Shown piece after piece: positions 49,318 through 59,771 of a DNA stretch of 64,000 bases. The stretch is from Caryophanales bacterium (GTDB lineage Bacteria > Bacillota > Bacilli > CAJFEE01). A program made the translations under genes and the position numbers. The stretch is taken from assembly GCA_029256085.1 (NCBI GenBank), contig JAQSYP010000002.1, positions 328,426 through 392,425 on the forward strand. The letters run 5' to 3'. Below the pieces are notes generated by a model that saw nothing but the letters and a program-made list of their open reading frames with translations, was not told the origin of the DNA and searched no databases. The number at the start of each line of letters is the position of its first letter. Within the stretch, counting starts at the first letter, position 1.

Positions 49318-50958
49318 CTATTCTTGTAAATACTTGTATTTTTCAGTGTAAGATTTATAATCAACATCTGAAAGTTTAAGCAATTCTTTAATTAAGACCA
49401 GTGCATCATCATAATATTCTCTAACTAATTCTCTTTCAAAGTAGAACCACCCAGTACGTCTTACAAAGAAATCTTCTGGTGTCATGACTTGTTCTTCGAG
49501 GACACCATATAAAAGTGGATAGAAAATTTTATCAGGAAGTTTCGAAGTATCTCTTAGATCTTTAAATCTCTCTTTATATCCAAAAATAACATCTACGTTT
49601 CCACCGTAAATTTTTATAAGTTTTTTTGACAGTTCTTCTTTCCAACCCATTTGAGTGGCCTTTTGCAACATTGTAGCTGTAAAATTCTCATAGCATGCTG
49701 TAAATCCTAAATCTCCGCCTGAAAGTGTCATAGCTCTTGTTAATGACTTATAAAACTCAGCTTTGCATTGAAGTTCCTTGTCTTCTAAAACCGTATCTAC
49801 TACCTTTTCAGCAACACTTCTATAATTTGTTAATTTCCCACCAGCGACTGTAATTAGATTTTTACACGAGATCCAAATCTCCGCAATTGCGCTATTATCT
49901 TGAATATCTTTTAAAGCCTTACCATAAAGTGTGCGAATTCCTGCCCAACTAGAGATTATGTCTTCCTTAGTTAGATTTAGACCTTGAAAAAATTTGTTCA
50001 TATCATTTAATAAATATTCTTTTTCTTCTTCAGTAACTTGAGGATTTTCAATGTCTCCCTCATATAAACTTTCTGTTGTTCCTACAAAAACACTTTTACG
50101 AAATGGAATAGCAAACATAAGCTTGCCTTCATCATTTTCAAAATAGGTTCCTTTTTCAAGCGGAAACCTCTTTTGTGAAAAAACAATATGCGACCCTTTT
50201 ACCCACTTAGATGATAAAGGTGACTCATTAATATGCGACTTGTCCAAGCTAAATATCCAAGGTCCAGTTGCGTTAATCACTTTTTTCGCTTTAACAACAT
50301 GAACTTCACCTGTTAATGAGTCTTTAAGGTAAGCCCCACAAACAATGCCGTCTTCCATTAGCAATTTCTCTACTTTAGTATAGTTTAATGCCCAAGCACC
50401 TTCTTTTACGGCCTGCTTGATAACTTCTATATTTATTCGAGAATCATTTGTCAGATATTCCGAAAACATACCAGATCCTAATAAATTTTCATTTTTGATA
50501 TAAGGAATTTTATTTAAGGTTTCAGTTGAAGATAAGATGACGCTTTTTTCTTCTTTACTTAAACCAGCAATCGTATCATAAACAGTTAATCCAAACCTTG
50601 TTAAAAGTGGACCGATTTTACTTTCTTTATAATAAGGCAAACAAATATTTATTGATTTGGTTACATGGGGGGCGTTCTCGGCAACAATTTTACGTTCTTT
50701 TGAGATTTCGGAAATGACTCTAAAGTTCATTTGCTTCAGGTATTTTAAACCTCCGTGTATTAATTTTGAGGTTCTTCCTGAAGTACCACTTGCATAGTCA
50801 TTCATTTCTACAACAACAACTTTTAAGTTTCGAGTTGCCGCATCTAATGCAATTCCTGCCCCTGTAATACCGCCTCCAATTACGAGAACATCAAACGTAT
50901 TATCATTTATATGTTTTAACCATTGCTTTCTTTGTTGATAACTAAATTGTCGTTGCAT
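49318..50958 (-). CDS. glpD: Aerobic glycerol-3-phosphate dehydrogenase
   Basis: VLVIGGGITGAGIALDAATRNLKVVVVEMNDYASGTSGRTSKLIHGGLKYLKQ. Confidence 0.95.
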   Translation of the reverse strand: MQRQFSYQQRKQWLKHINDNTFDVLVIGGGITGAGIALDAATRNLKVVVVEMNDYASGTSGRTSKLIHGGLKYLKQMNFRVISEISKERKIVAENAPHVTKSINICLPYYKESKIGPLLTRFGLTVYDTIAGLSKEEKSVILSSTETLNKIPYIKNENLLGSGMFSEYLTNDSRINIEVIKQAVKEGAWALNYTKVEKLLMEDGIVCGAYLKDSLTGEVHVVKAKKVINATGPWIFSLDKSHINESPLSSKWVKGSHIVFSQKRFPLEKGTYFENDEGKLMFAIPFRKSVFVGTTESLYEGDIENPQVTEEEKEYLLNDMNKFFQGLNLTKEDIISSWAGIRTLYGKALKDIQDNSAIAEIWISCKNLITVAGGKLTNYRSVAEKVVDTVLEDKELQCKAEFYKSLTRAMTLSGGDLGFTACYENFTATMLQKATQMGWKEELSKKLIKIYGGNVDVIFGYKERFKDLRDTSKLPDKIFYPLLYGVLEEQVMTPEDFFVRRTGWFYFERELVREYYDDALVLIKELLKLSDVDYKSYTEKYKYLQE

Positions 50959-51109
50959 CCTTTTCACCCCTTTTGTCGATACAATGTCAAGTAATAAGAT
51001 TGGTTTTCTATGATACTTATTATTAAATGTCATAATTTATTACTTTTACGTTTTGTTGTCTACATACTATAATTTTATATGAATAGTACCCAAGAAAGGT
51101 GGACTAACT

Positions 51110-51544
51110 TTGAACAAAAATCAAACTAAATTGGACATGCTATTATTTATTTCATGGGCAGCATCATTAATAGCTACACTTGGAAGTCTTTTCTTCTCAG
51201 AAATTATGAAGTATATACCATGTTCTCTTTGCTGGTATCAGCGCATATTTATGTATCCATTTGTCGTAATTTTAGCTATGGCAATGGTTAAAAAGGATTA
51301 TAAGGTTTACTCTTATAGCATAGCTTTATCTGGTATTGGATTAGTTATTGCACTTTATCACACACTATTACAGAAAGTTCCTTTTTTACAGGAAAATTCT
51401 TTAGACTGTGGTATCGTACCTTGTACTACAGACTACATTGATTGGCTTGGCTTCATCACAATACCTTTTATGGCACTAGTTGCCTTTACAATTATTTTTG
51501 TGTGTATGGTGTACATGCGCAAACTTATTAAGGAGGAAAAGTAA
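51110..51544 (+). CDS. bdbC: DsbB/BdbC-family disulfide oxidoreductase
   Basis: PCSLCWYQRIFMYPFVVIL; QENSLDCGIVPCTTDYIDWLGFITIPFMALVAF. Confidence 0.93.
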   Translation: MNKNQTKLDMLLFISWAASLIATLGSLFFSEIMKYIPCSLCWYQRIFMYPFVVILAMAMVKKDYKVYSYSIALSGIGLVIALYHTLLQKVPFLQENSLDCGIVPCTTDYIDWLGFITIPFMALVAFTIIFVCMVYMRKLIKEEK

Positions 51545-51548
51545 TAAT

Positions 51549-52013
51549 ATGAAAAAGATTGTCATTTTCGCAGTAATTTTAGTTGCATTATTTGGAGCAA
51601 TTGCATTTGTAACAATGCAATCAAATAAAGATGCGTCTGAAGGTAATCCATATGGAAAAGAAACACTTCATCCTGAAACAATTAAAAGCTTAAAGGACCC
51701 TAATTATCAAAATGTAATTACTCCTGAGCAACTTGAAGAAAAAAATGCTGCAGGTGAGCCTGTAACTGTTTATGTTTTCTCACCATTATGTAAATATTGT
51801 AAGGAAGCAACTCCTGGTTTAATGTCAGCTTCAAAAGCAGTTGGAACGGAAATTAAAATGATGAACGTTCTTGAATACGAGGACATGTTTAATAAGCTAG
51901 GTATTGAAGGAACTCCGACATTACTACAATTTAAAGGCGGGAAAGAAGTAGCTCGTGTTAAAGGTAATGTAGGCGAAGAAGGATTCAAGCAGTTCCTAGA
52001 AGCAAATAAATAA
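51549..52013 (+). CDS. Membrane-anchored thioredoxin-fold protein
   Basis: VYVFSPLCKYCKEATPGLMS; GIEGTPTLLQFKGGKEVARVKGNVGEEGF. Confidence 0.9.
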   Translation: MKKIVIFAVILVALFGAIAFVTMQSNKDASEGNPYGKETLHPETIKSLKDPNYQNVITPEQLEEKNAAGEPVTVYVFSPLCKYCKEATPGLMSASKAVGTEIKMMNVLEYEDMFNKLGIEGTPTLLQFKGGKEVARVKGNVGEEGFKQFLEANK

Positions 52014-52017
52014 TTTA

Positions 52018-52053
52018 CAAGTGACCTAGTTTTTTACTAGGTCATTTTTTATT
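52018..52053 (+). terminator. Terminator
   Basis: TGACCTAGTttttACTAGGTCATTTTTTATTTTTT. Confidence 0.75.
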
Positions 52054-52095
52054 TTTTATGATATTATAGTCTGTAAAAATAGAGGGGGATTTAGT

Positions 52096-52566
52096 ATGAT
52101 TGCTACGTTTGGAGGCGGCTGCTTCTGGGAAGTTGAAGAAGCTTTTAGACCACTTGAAGGTGTAATAGAAACAACTGTAGGATATATGGGTGGAAAAGTT
52201 GAAAACCCTAAGTATGAAGAGGTTTACACTGATGAAACCGGCCATGCTGAGGTAGTGCAAATTGATTTTGACCCTGAAAAAATTACATATGAACAGCTAT
52301 TGGAGAAATTCTTCGAAATGCATGATCCAACTCAACTGAATCGTCAAGGTGAGGACGTAGGCACTCGATACCGTACTGTTGTGTTTTTTCACGATGAAGA
52401 TCAAAAGGCTGCTGCTGAAAAAATGATTGCAGAACTTGAAGCTGCAAAAAGGTTTGATAAGCCGATTGTTACTAATGTGGTCCCTGCTGTTAAATTTTGG
52501 TCAGGTGAAGAATATCATCAAAAATATTTATTTAAGCGTGGCTTAAATTCTTGTTCTTTATTATAA
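52096..52566 (+). CDS. msrA: Peptide methionine sulfoxide reductase MsrA
   Basis: ATFGGGCFWEVEEAFRPLEGVIETTVGYMGGKVENPKYEEVYTDETGHAEVVQIDFDP. Confidence 0.97.
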   Translation: MIATFGGGCFWEVEEAFRPLEGVIETTVGYMGGKVENPKYEEVYTDETGHAEVVQIDFDPEKITYEQLLEKFFEMHDPTQLNRQGEDVGTRYRTVVFFHDEDQKAAAEKMIAELEAAKRFDKPIVTNVVPAVKFWSGEEYHQKYLFKRGLNSCSLL

Positions 52567-52584
52567 AAATTATAAGCTAATCCT

Positions 52585-52703
52585 GATGTTTAGAATCTGC
52601 TCGCTTTCCTCGGGCAGTCCGCAAGCCTCCTCGGCTCATTCCTCGCCTGTGGGGTCTTGCCAGGCCTGCTTTCCCGAAGGAGTCTCGCAGATTCCTTAAC
52701 ATC
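52585..52703. repeat. GC-rich MITE-like palindromic intergenic element (about 119 bp)
   Basis: Ends GATGTTtaGAATCTGC...GCAGATTCcttAACATC are inverted; interior CCTCCTCGGCTCATTCCTCGCCTGTGGGGTCTTGCCAGGC is GC-rich in an AT-rich genome. Confidence 0.8.
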
Positions 52704-52779
52704 AACAGTTAATAAATTTTTTTTAGTCTCAACCAGACTTTTGCGACATCCTAACTCTTTCTATAGAACACAAAATTTT

Positions 52780-53658
52780 TTAGCTAGATACAGGCACTCC
52801 ACCGTTTACGTGAATAGTCTGACCTGTCACGTATGTACTATCTTCACTAGCCAAGTACACATAGGCTGGTGCGACCTCAGCAGGTTGTCCAGCACGGTTC
52901 ATTGGGACATTCCCTCCAAATTCACTTACTTTTTGTTCGTCGAAACTTGATGGTATCAAAGGCGTCCAGATTGGACCAGGAGCAACTGCATTTACCCTTA
53001 TACCTTGTCCTACTAGAGCCTTTGCCATAGAACGAGTAAACGTAACTGTAGCACCTTTAGATGCTGAATAGTCCAAAAGTGTATCATGTCCTTCATATGC
53101 AGTTATAGACGTTGTATTTATAATTGATGATCCTTCCTTCAGGTGTGGGAGTGCTGCCTTTGTCATATAGAAATATGAAAATACATTAGTTCGGAAAGTA
53201 TGTTCTAATTGCTCAGACGTTAAATCTGTTAAGCTTTGAACCGGGTATTGTTGTGCAATATTATTAACTAATATATCAAGCTTGCCGAATTGCTTAATCG
53301 CTTCGTTTACAACATTATTACAATTTCCTTCTAATGCTAAATCTCCTCTTACTAAATGGCATTTAGCACCGTACTTTTCTACTTCTTTTTTTGTTTCCTC
53401 TGCATCTTTTCCTTCGTCCAAAAAGGCGATAACTATATTTGCTCCTTCTTTTGCAAAATCAATTGCAACAGCTTTGCCAATGCCACTATCTCCACCAGTA
53501 ATAATTGCAACTTTATCCTTTAACTTACCACTACCTTTGTACTGCTCAGTTTCCGAAATTGGCTTTGGATCCATTTCTTTTTCAGAACCCGGTTGATGGT
53601 TTTGATGTTGAGGTGGAAAAGTTTGATTATTAGAATTTTGACTACTCACTTTACACAC
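52780..53658 (-). CDS. SDR-family oxidoreductase
   Basis: KVAIITGGDSGIGKAVAIDFAKEGANIVIAFLDEG; YSASKGATVTFTRSMAK; VTGQTIHVNGG. Confidence 0.94.
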   Translation of the reverse strand: MCKVSSQNSNNQTFPPQHQNHQPGSEKEMDPKPISETEQYKGSGKLKDKVAIITGGDSGIGKAVAIDFAKEGANIVIAFLDEGKDAEETKKEVEKYGAKCHLVRGDLALEGNCNNVVNEAIKQFGKLDILVNNIAQQYPVQSLTDLTSEQLEHTFRTNVFSYFYMTKAALPHLKEGSSIINTTSITAYEGHDTLLDYSASKGATVTFTRSMAKALVGQGIRVNAVAPGPIWTPLIPSSFDEQKVSEFGGNVPMNRAGQPAEVAPAYVYLASEDSTYVTGQTIHVNGGVPVSS

Positions 53659-53876
53659 ATCCTTATAATAATTATTAACATTTTATTTTTCACCTTAATA
53701 AATATTTAATGTATCCTACATATTTTCATCATATTATTTGCATAGTTTCTGCAAAATCTTAAATTATATTTATTACATAGTAATACTCTCTCTCTTTTAA
53801 AAAACATGTCCCTTTCCCTTTTCTTTAAAAACGAAATCCCGAGCTAATTAGCTCGGGGTTTTGGTTTGTCTAGAGT

Positions 53877-53910
53877 AAAAAAAGCTATCTAATTTCTTAG
53901 ATAGCTTAGT
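53877..53910 (-). terminator. Terminator of the 6-heme cytochrome gene
   Basis: AAAAAAGCTATCTAatttcTTAGATAGCTT. Confidence 0.65.
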
Positions 53911-53916
53911 TAATTT

Positions 53917-55767
53917 CTAATTTTCATTCCACTGAATTCCCCAACGGTTCCCGGATGTCCAAGTTCCTTGTAGTGACATACCATTTGGATTATTGTAACT
54001 ATCATTGTTAATGAATGTTCCATCTTCCATCGAAGAGTGGCAGCCCCAACATGAGCTCATGTTAACATATCGTTTAATTGCTGAGGTATCATTTGCGTCA
54101 ATTAAGGTTGCCTCTTCGCCTTCTTCTCCTGTTTCAAGAAGCTGCTTGTAATTTTCTTCAGATGCATTTCTCATTACTTTTTGTTCGGTTCCGTGTGCAT
54201 AGTGACAGCGAACACATGAAGTTCTATCGAAGTCAGTTTTATGACGATATCCTGCTTCATAAACCCCACCGTTTGAAGCCCCATCAGATAAATAGTCAGT
54301 ATGACATGAGATGCAGAAGTATGACATCGCAGCACCCATTCCAGCAGAAGATGTTAAGCCGTATCTAGTAACGGCTGTTCCGTCTAACCTATTATCAGCA
54401 TGGTCTTCTAATTCCTCACCTACTAGAGCACCATTATTAGTTACAAACAATTCTACACCAGATACATTATGTGTAGCGACTTTGATTTTATCTAATTTCA
54501 CTACGTAAGCACGGCCAACGTGGCCTGCAACAACGTTGTCTATCCATGCTCCATCTGCACTATATGCAAATGCTTTAACATAATTAACTGTCGTATTTCC
54601 ATCTTTACCGTTTGAAACATTTGTATTATCTATTGTTGCTGAAGCTTCTGTTGTAGTAAAGAAACCGACTGCATAAGATGCATCAATATTGTACTGAAGA
54701 TTCTCATCAACCCAAGGCGTCAGATCTGGGATATACTTGAGACTAATTTCATCCCACTTATACACCATTATTACATTACCATCGATTGCAGCTGGTGTTA
54801 CACCATAATCTGATGTTTTAAAATAATCAGCTGTAATAACTTGATTTTTAATGTCTTTTAGTTCTGCGTTACTTATATTTGTAAGATGTGTAGTTACATC
54901 TGTTCTAAATAATTTATATTTTTGGGCTTTTGTTGTTAATTTTAAATCTTCCGGGGCTGAAATATTTTCAACCGGAACTTGCTTTAATAATGTTTCTGTT
55001 GTAGCTTCTGGTGTATTAAGTAACCCTGCTTCACCAATCGAATTTCCAAGCATTTCATAGCTAGTTGTTGCCATTCCGTTTGGGTTCCAGTGAAGTAATC
55101 TATCTGAATAAGATCCATGAGGAGAATGACAGCTTGCACAGTTAAACGTCTTGTCCCAGTGCCCATCACCTGTACTGTTACCACCAGGTGCTGCACTTAC
55201 TTTTATTGATTCACTATAAACATCATGCATTGAAACTCCAACTGAAGCAGGAGTTGTTGTTGAAAACATCCCCGCAGTTGAACCGACTTGGAAGCCGTGT
55301 GAGTTTATCTCTACTGACAAAGTAGAATCTACCATTGGAGTAGTAACATCATAGTCATCGTCTGCTTTCATTGGACGATCAACAATAGTTACGGACGGAC
55401 CTGTTGAGAAAATCTTCCCAGATTTAACATCATAAAAACCTAAGCTTCCATCATGGCAAGCGATACAAGTTTTACCAACAGTATCTTGAATTAATAATTT
55501 GTTACCATTAGCTGTATGCGTCATGTGACAGCTTGCACAAGAGTTTGTATTAGTTTGGTAAGATCCGTGAGTTTTTTGAGCTATACCATTGACATCTTTA
55601 ACATTTTTAACCAAAGTTTTAGCTTGGCCCTCAATACCAGTTTCATTTGAGTTAGTTTCATTAACACGATGTGGATCATCTTCAGCCATAGTTAAAATAG
55701 GGCTAGTCAATAAAACTGCCACTAATGACCCAGTCAAGACCATTGTCTTTAATATTAAATTTTTCAT
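53917..55767 (-). CDS. Secreted multiheme c-type cytochrome (6 CxxCH)
   Basis: Signal peptide; CASCHMTH, CIACHDG, CASCHSPH, CISCHTD, CVRCHYAH, CWGCHSS. Confidence 0.93.
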   Translation of the reverse strand: MKNLILKTMVLTGSLVAVLLTSPILTMAEDDPHRVNETNSNETGIEGQAKTLVKNVKDVNGIAQKTHGSYQTNTNSCASCHMTHTANGNKLLIQDTVGKTCIACHDGSLGFYDVKSGKIFSTGPSVTIVDRPMKADDDYDVTTPMVDSTLSVEINSHGFQVGSTAGMFSTTTPASVGVSMHDVYSESIKVSAAPGGNSTGDGHWDKTFNCASCHSPHGSYSDRLLHWNPNGMATTSYEMLGNSIGEAGLLNTPEATTETLLKQVPVENISAPEDLKLTTKAQKYKLFRTDVTTHLTNISNAELKDIKNQVITADYFKTSDYGVTPAAIDGNVIMVYKWDEISLKYIPDLTPWVDENLQYNIDASYAVGFFTTTEASATIDNTNVSNGKDGNTTVNYVKAFAYSADGAWIDNVVAGHVGRAYVVKLDKIKVATHNVSGVELFVTNNGALVGEELEDHADNRLDGTAVTRYGLTSSAGMGAAMSYFCISCHTDYLSDGASNGGVYEAGYRHKTDFDRTSCVRCHYAHGTEQKVMRNASEENYKQLLETGEEGEEATLIDANDTSAIKRYVNMSSCWGCHSSMEDGTFINNDSYNNPNGMSLQGTWTSGNRWGIQWNEN

Positions 55768-55950
55768 ACCCTATTCTCCCATAACCTTTTTCTGTTTATC
55801 TCTATCTATTTATCTATTTTTATTTTTATCTATTAAGACAAATATACTATATTTGTCCATTTAAGTATATATGCTAAATACTACTTTGATGTGTATTTTT
55901 TATTAAAGTCAACATAAAAGCACTTACAATTTTTGTAAGTGCTTTTTGTG

Positions 55951-58900
55951 TTACTTCCAAATAAAGCCGTCGCCCTTAATTAGATCCAAACCATTTAGAT
56001 TTCCATCTCTGAAATGAGTTTTTTGATTACTTGCATCTAAACCGTTTCTATAATCAATTGAATAGCCACCAGAAAAAACATACGGTGCAACACCAGCTGG
56101 TCTTGTATTTAGTAATTTTGATGATGTTTTCCAATCTGCTTTAAGCATCCATGGATTTGTCGCATTTCCTCCCCTGTAACCTGCTGTTGAAACATAATCC
56201 GGGTCATCTGCTTTATGTTCTTCCCCGTGACAGGTTAGATAGCACTTTCTATTTGACCTACTATATTGTCTAGATCCTCCTACTATATTAGTAGGGAAGC
56301 CAATTTTATGGTCAACAGAAACGCCATCTCTTTGTTCAGATTCAATCGCGCCATGTGGCCTGTGACATGTTTTACATGGGGTTGATCTTCCTTTAACTTT
56401 AAAATTATGAAGATTTCCAAAATCAGAGGTATTAGCGCCACTACTAAATAATTTGTTTGAGTCATGACAGTCAAAACATAACGCATAGTTTGCTTCACTA
56501 TAACTAATATTTCCAGTTGTCACTATATATTTCATTCTTAGACCGTTCGGATATTGTGATCCGTGTGGATTGTGGCACACTTGGCAATCAAACTGTGAAT
56601 GTCCACGCTTCTCATTAACATCTTTTCCATTGAATTCAAGAGTCGATGTAGCTGAATTATCTGTGTATTGGAATTCTAATGTAGTTTTATGACATGCGTA
56701 ACAAAACTCTTTACCATTATTAGATATTGCTACTTCTTCAGTAGTAATTGCATTTTTAATTTTTTCTCTTAATAGTGGTTTTATATTTGAACCATGTTTT
56801 TCATGACAAGATATACATTTTACTTGTGAGTCACCTGCTATGCCAGATCCTCCGAATACACTGTACATTTTGCTTGAGTTATGCCCTTTATTTAATGCTG
56901 GTACATTAGTTTCATGATTTCCTCTATAATCGGTTAAATAGTTTGATTGATTAGAGGTAGGAATACTACTGAGTGAAGGACCTTGTAAATAACCATATGA
57001 TCCTGTATTAGCATTTCCATGACAGTTCCAACAGAAACCATTTCCGCTCTCATCTTTTTCACTATTTCGATTGAAACTTTGCAACATTCCAGGTGAACTT
57101 GGAATTGGAGTACCCTTGTCTAAATCTTTACCTTTATCATGAGGCATGTGGCAATCGATGCAAGTGATTCTAAATTTTGAAGCCGATTCATCAGTATTAG
57201 AATATATCGGATGGTGACTAACTTTCTCTGAAGGGTATGCCCCCCCTAATTCGTCTTTAATGTTAAAAGTACTTCCTAAACCATCATGGCATTGTAGACA
57301 CAATTGATAAATTTCAATTTCGTTTAGTAGTTCAGGCTTTTTACCTTTGTGTGTAGAATGACAGTTTTTACACATCTCTGTCTCTTCTGCAAAATCTCCA
57401 TGTGGTTTTGAGAATTTAGTAGCACCTGTTGTAAATGTATATGACATCGCTTCAGAGACTGCAACATTCGATGTATTCTTTATTGTATTTGCAATGCTAA
57501 CAGTATAAGTTCTTTCAATATTTAAAAGAGAATCTGGTTTAAATAAAATCTCATTTGGATTCTTTAAAGATAACGTACCAGATACTAATTGATTAGTAGT
57601 ATTATCTTTAAGAGTAACTGCTCCAGAAATTGTTGATAACAATATTGCCTCATCAAACCTAACTAATATTTCTGTGCCTGTTCCTACCCCAACCGAATCA
57701 GGTGCAGGCTTAAAAAATTTATATTCTGGGGGTGAGTTATCTACATCTGTTTTCTGAGAGACTGTGTTACTATACCCTGATTTATTTCCTGAAGTATCAA
57801 CAGCTACCATCTTAAACTCATAGTTTGTATCAGGATTAAGTTCTTCAATTGTGCCTGTTGTAAAAACATCGCTAAACGGAACCTTTTTCACAAGAAGATT
57901 ATTTGCTAATACATCTATTTCATATCTATCTAAACCCGTATTATCTGTCGAGCCTGTCCAACTTAAAGAAACAGTATTTGTTGTGAAGTCAGTTACTGTC
58001 AAATTTGCAGGCGAAGTCGGGGGTATTGAATCAGGCTCAGGCGTATTTACAGTAATTATTTCTGTAGGTGCAGAATGATATTCACTATCGTTCACAGTAA
58101 CAATTCTAAAGAAATATTTACTATTTGGTGATATTACACCATTAACTCTGAAATTCGTGAAAGTAGTCTCACCGACTTGTTGATATAAACTACCATCTTG
58201 ACTCATGTAAACAATATATTTGCTAATATTTGTTCCACCTGCTGGTAGCCAATTTAGATCTACAGAGGTTGGCGTAATTGCGCCTACGTTCACTTCAGTT
58301 ACTTTCTCAGGTGTCGAAATTGGTGTTATACCTGGTACACTAATAGGTAATGAAGTGACGGTTGGGCTTGTTTGATTTCTATCATCAATTGCTGTTACCT
58401 TGTATGAATAGGTAGTACCTGGAACAATACTTGGATCGATAAAACTATTTGTCTCAGACGTACCGATCAGTTCAGTTAAAGTTCCATTAACTCTTTCAAT
58501 TTTAAATCCTGTTAAATATGTGCTATTATAGGCATCCCACTGTAATTCTACCTTTGTATTATTTGAAATTAGGTTTAATATTAATCCTGATGGTGCCTCT
58601 GTTAGTGTTGGTACATTTATAGGCTTGGTGATAGAAAGATTACTAATTTTTGTAACAATAGTTGATGAGTCACTATCATCATTCTGCATATCATTGCAAA
58701 CCCTAAGATAATACATACCTTTAGAATAGGCAGTACCATTTTTTAGTTCAAAATTTACATTTAAATTAGAAACAGTTTTAGTAGTATTAGTATAAACGTT
58801 TATCCAATTTGTCCCATCGGTTGTATAGGATGCTGTATTAGAGTGTATTATTTTTGAAGAATCTGCATTATTAAATGATTTATTTAATGTTAATGAAACC

Positions 58901-59745
58901 TTTATAGGTCCTCCATTAAAATTACTATCATTTACTTCCATTCCATTGCCACTTTTCAAATTAAAACACGTCTGTCTCGAAGTATTAGAACCAGATGAAG
59001 AAATAGACATATCTGACGTGCCATTCGCTGTAAAAGTTGTAGAAGTATTACCTGTTTTCTCCCATTGAGTAGAATAATCGTTTCTAACAAACGTTTGACT
59101 ACCCGTAGCAGTTAGCACTGTAGCCCCAGATACAGTAACTGATGAATAGTACGCAGATACATTCCCTGCTTTATCTACTGCTCTTACCTTATACGTATTT
59201 GAAGTTTCTGCAGCTATTTGTAAATCTTTGAAACTAGTATTACTCGTTACACCAATCCTTGTAGCTCCCTTATAAATTTCATAGTAAGCAATATCAGTAT
59301 CTGGTGACGCTGTCCAATTTATTTTAATAGCACCAGAAGAAGTTACATATGTAATAGCAGTATTTACTGGTAAACTAGGAGCTATCTTATCTGTAACATA
59401 AATACTCCTAGCTGCACCAATATTAATCACTTCAGGCGATCCTGATCTAGTAGCAACTTCATACTGATATAGAGTATTTGCATTTACATTTGTATCAGTA
59501 AATTCTGTTAATGTCTTATCAACTGAAAACCTTTCTATTTTATCTGGTGATGTTCTATAAATATAGTAACCATCAGCAGCATTATCTGTTTGCCATGTAA
59601 TTCTAACAGTATTATTAAGCTGAGTGATTGTGCTAATATCAGGGCCAGCACCAAAAACTTTATAAACATAAGTAGTAATTAAAATCGTCATTAAAAATAA
59701 TGTAATAATTGAATACTTTTTGTTAATTTTCACTAGTTGCACCAC
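55951..59745 (-). CDS. Giant secreted FN3 / SbsA-Ig-like / multiheme cytochrome (9 CxxCH + 1 CX3CH)
   Basis: 1264 aa; multiple FN3 modules (e.g. IPPTSPANLTVTDFTTNTVSLSWTGSTDNTGLDRYEI), Big_5-like segment, then CKNCH, CLQCH, CIDCH, CWNCH, CISCH, CYACH, CQVCH, CFDCH, CKTCH, CYLTCH. Confidence 0.95.
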   Translation of the reverse strand: MVQLVKINKKYSIITLFLMTILITTYVYKVFGAGPDISTITQLNNTVRITWQTDNAADGYYIYRTSPDKIERFSVDKTLTEFTDTNVNANTLYQYEVATRSGSPEVINIGAARSIYVTDKIAPSLPVNTAITYVTSSGAIKINWTASPDTDIAYYEIYKGATRIGVTSNTSFKDLQIAAETSNTYKVRAVDKAGNVSAYYSSVTVSGATVLTATGSQTFVRNDYSTQWEKTGNTSTTFTANGTSDMSISSSGSNTSRQTCFNLKSGNGMEVNDSNFNGGPIKVSLTLNKSFNNADSSKIIHSNTASYTTDGTNWINVYTNTTKTVSNLNVNFELKNGTAYSKGMYYLRVCNDMQNDDSDSSTIVTKISNLSITKPINVPTLTEAPSGLILNLISNNTKVELQWDAYNSTYLTGFKIERVNGTLTELIGTSETNSFIDPSIVPGTTYSYKVTAIDDRNQTSPTVTSLPISVPGITPISTPEKVTEVNVGAITPTSVDLNWLPAGGTNISKYIVYMSQDGSLYQQVGETTFTNFRVNGVISPNSKYFFRIVTVNDSEYHSAPTEIITVNTPEPDSIPPTSPANLTVTDFTTNTVSLSWTGSTDNTGLDRYEIDVLANNLLVKKVPFSDVFTTGTIEELNPDTNYEFKMVAVDTSGNKSGYSNTVSQKTDVDNSPPEYKFFKPAPDSVGVGTGTEILVRFDEAILLSTISGAVTLKDNTTNQLVSGTLSLKNPNEILFKPDSLLNIERTYTVSIANTIKNTSNVAVSEAMSYTFTTGATKFSKPHGDFAEETEMCKNCHSTHKGKKPELLNEIEIYQLCLQCHDGLGSTFNIKDELGGAYPSEKVSHHPIYSNTDESASKFRITCIDCHMPHDKGKDLDKGTPIPSSPGMLQSFNRNSEKDESGNGFCWNCHGNANTGSYGYLQGPSLSSIPTSNQSNYLTDYRGNHETNVPALNKGHNSSKMYSVFGGSGIAGDSQVKCISCHEKHGSNIKPLLREKIKNAITTEEVAISNNGKEFCYACHKTTLEFQYTDNSATSTLEFNGKDVNEKRGHSQFDCQVCHNPHGSQYPNGLRMKYIVTTGNISYSEANYALCFDCHDSNKLFSSGANTSDFGNLHNFKVKGRSTPCKTCHRPHGAIESEQRDGVSVDHKIGFPTNIVGGSRQYSRSNRKCYLTCHGEEHKADDPDYVSTAGYRGGNATNPWMLKADWKTSSKLLNTRPAGVAPYVFSGGYSIDYRNGLDASNQKTHFRDGNLNGLDLIKGDGFIWK

Positions 59746-59771
59746 ACAATTTATTAGTATTTTAATAGAAA

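Noticed and set aside
56283-56498. Alternate-frame ORF inside the 1264-aa cytochrome
   Set aside because: Shadow ORF. The same applies to 54078-55196, 57851-58078 and 61462-61903.
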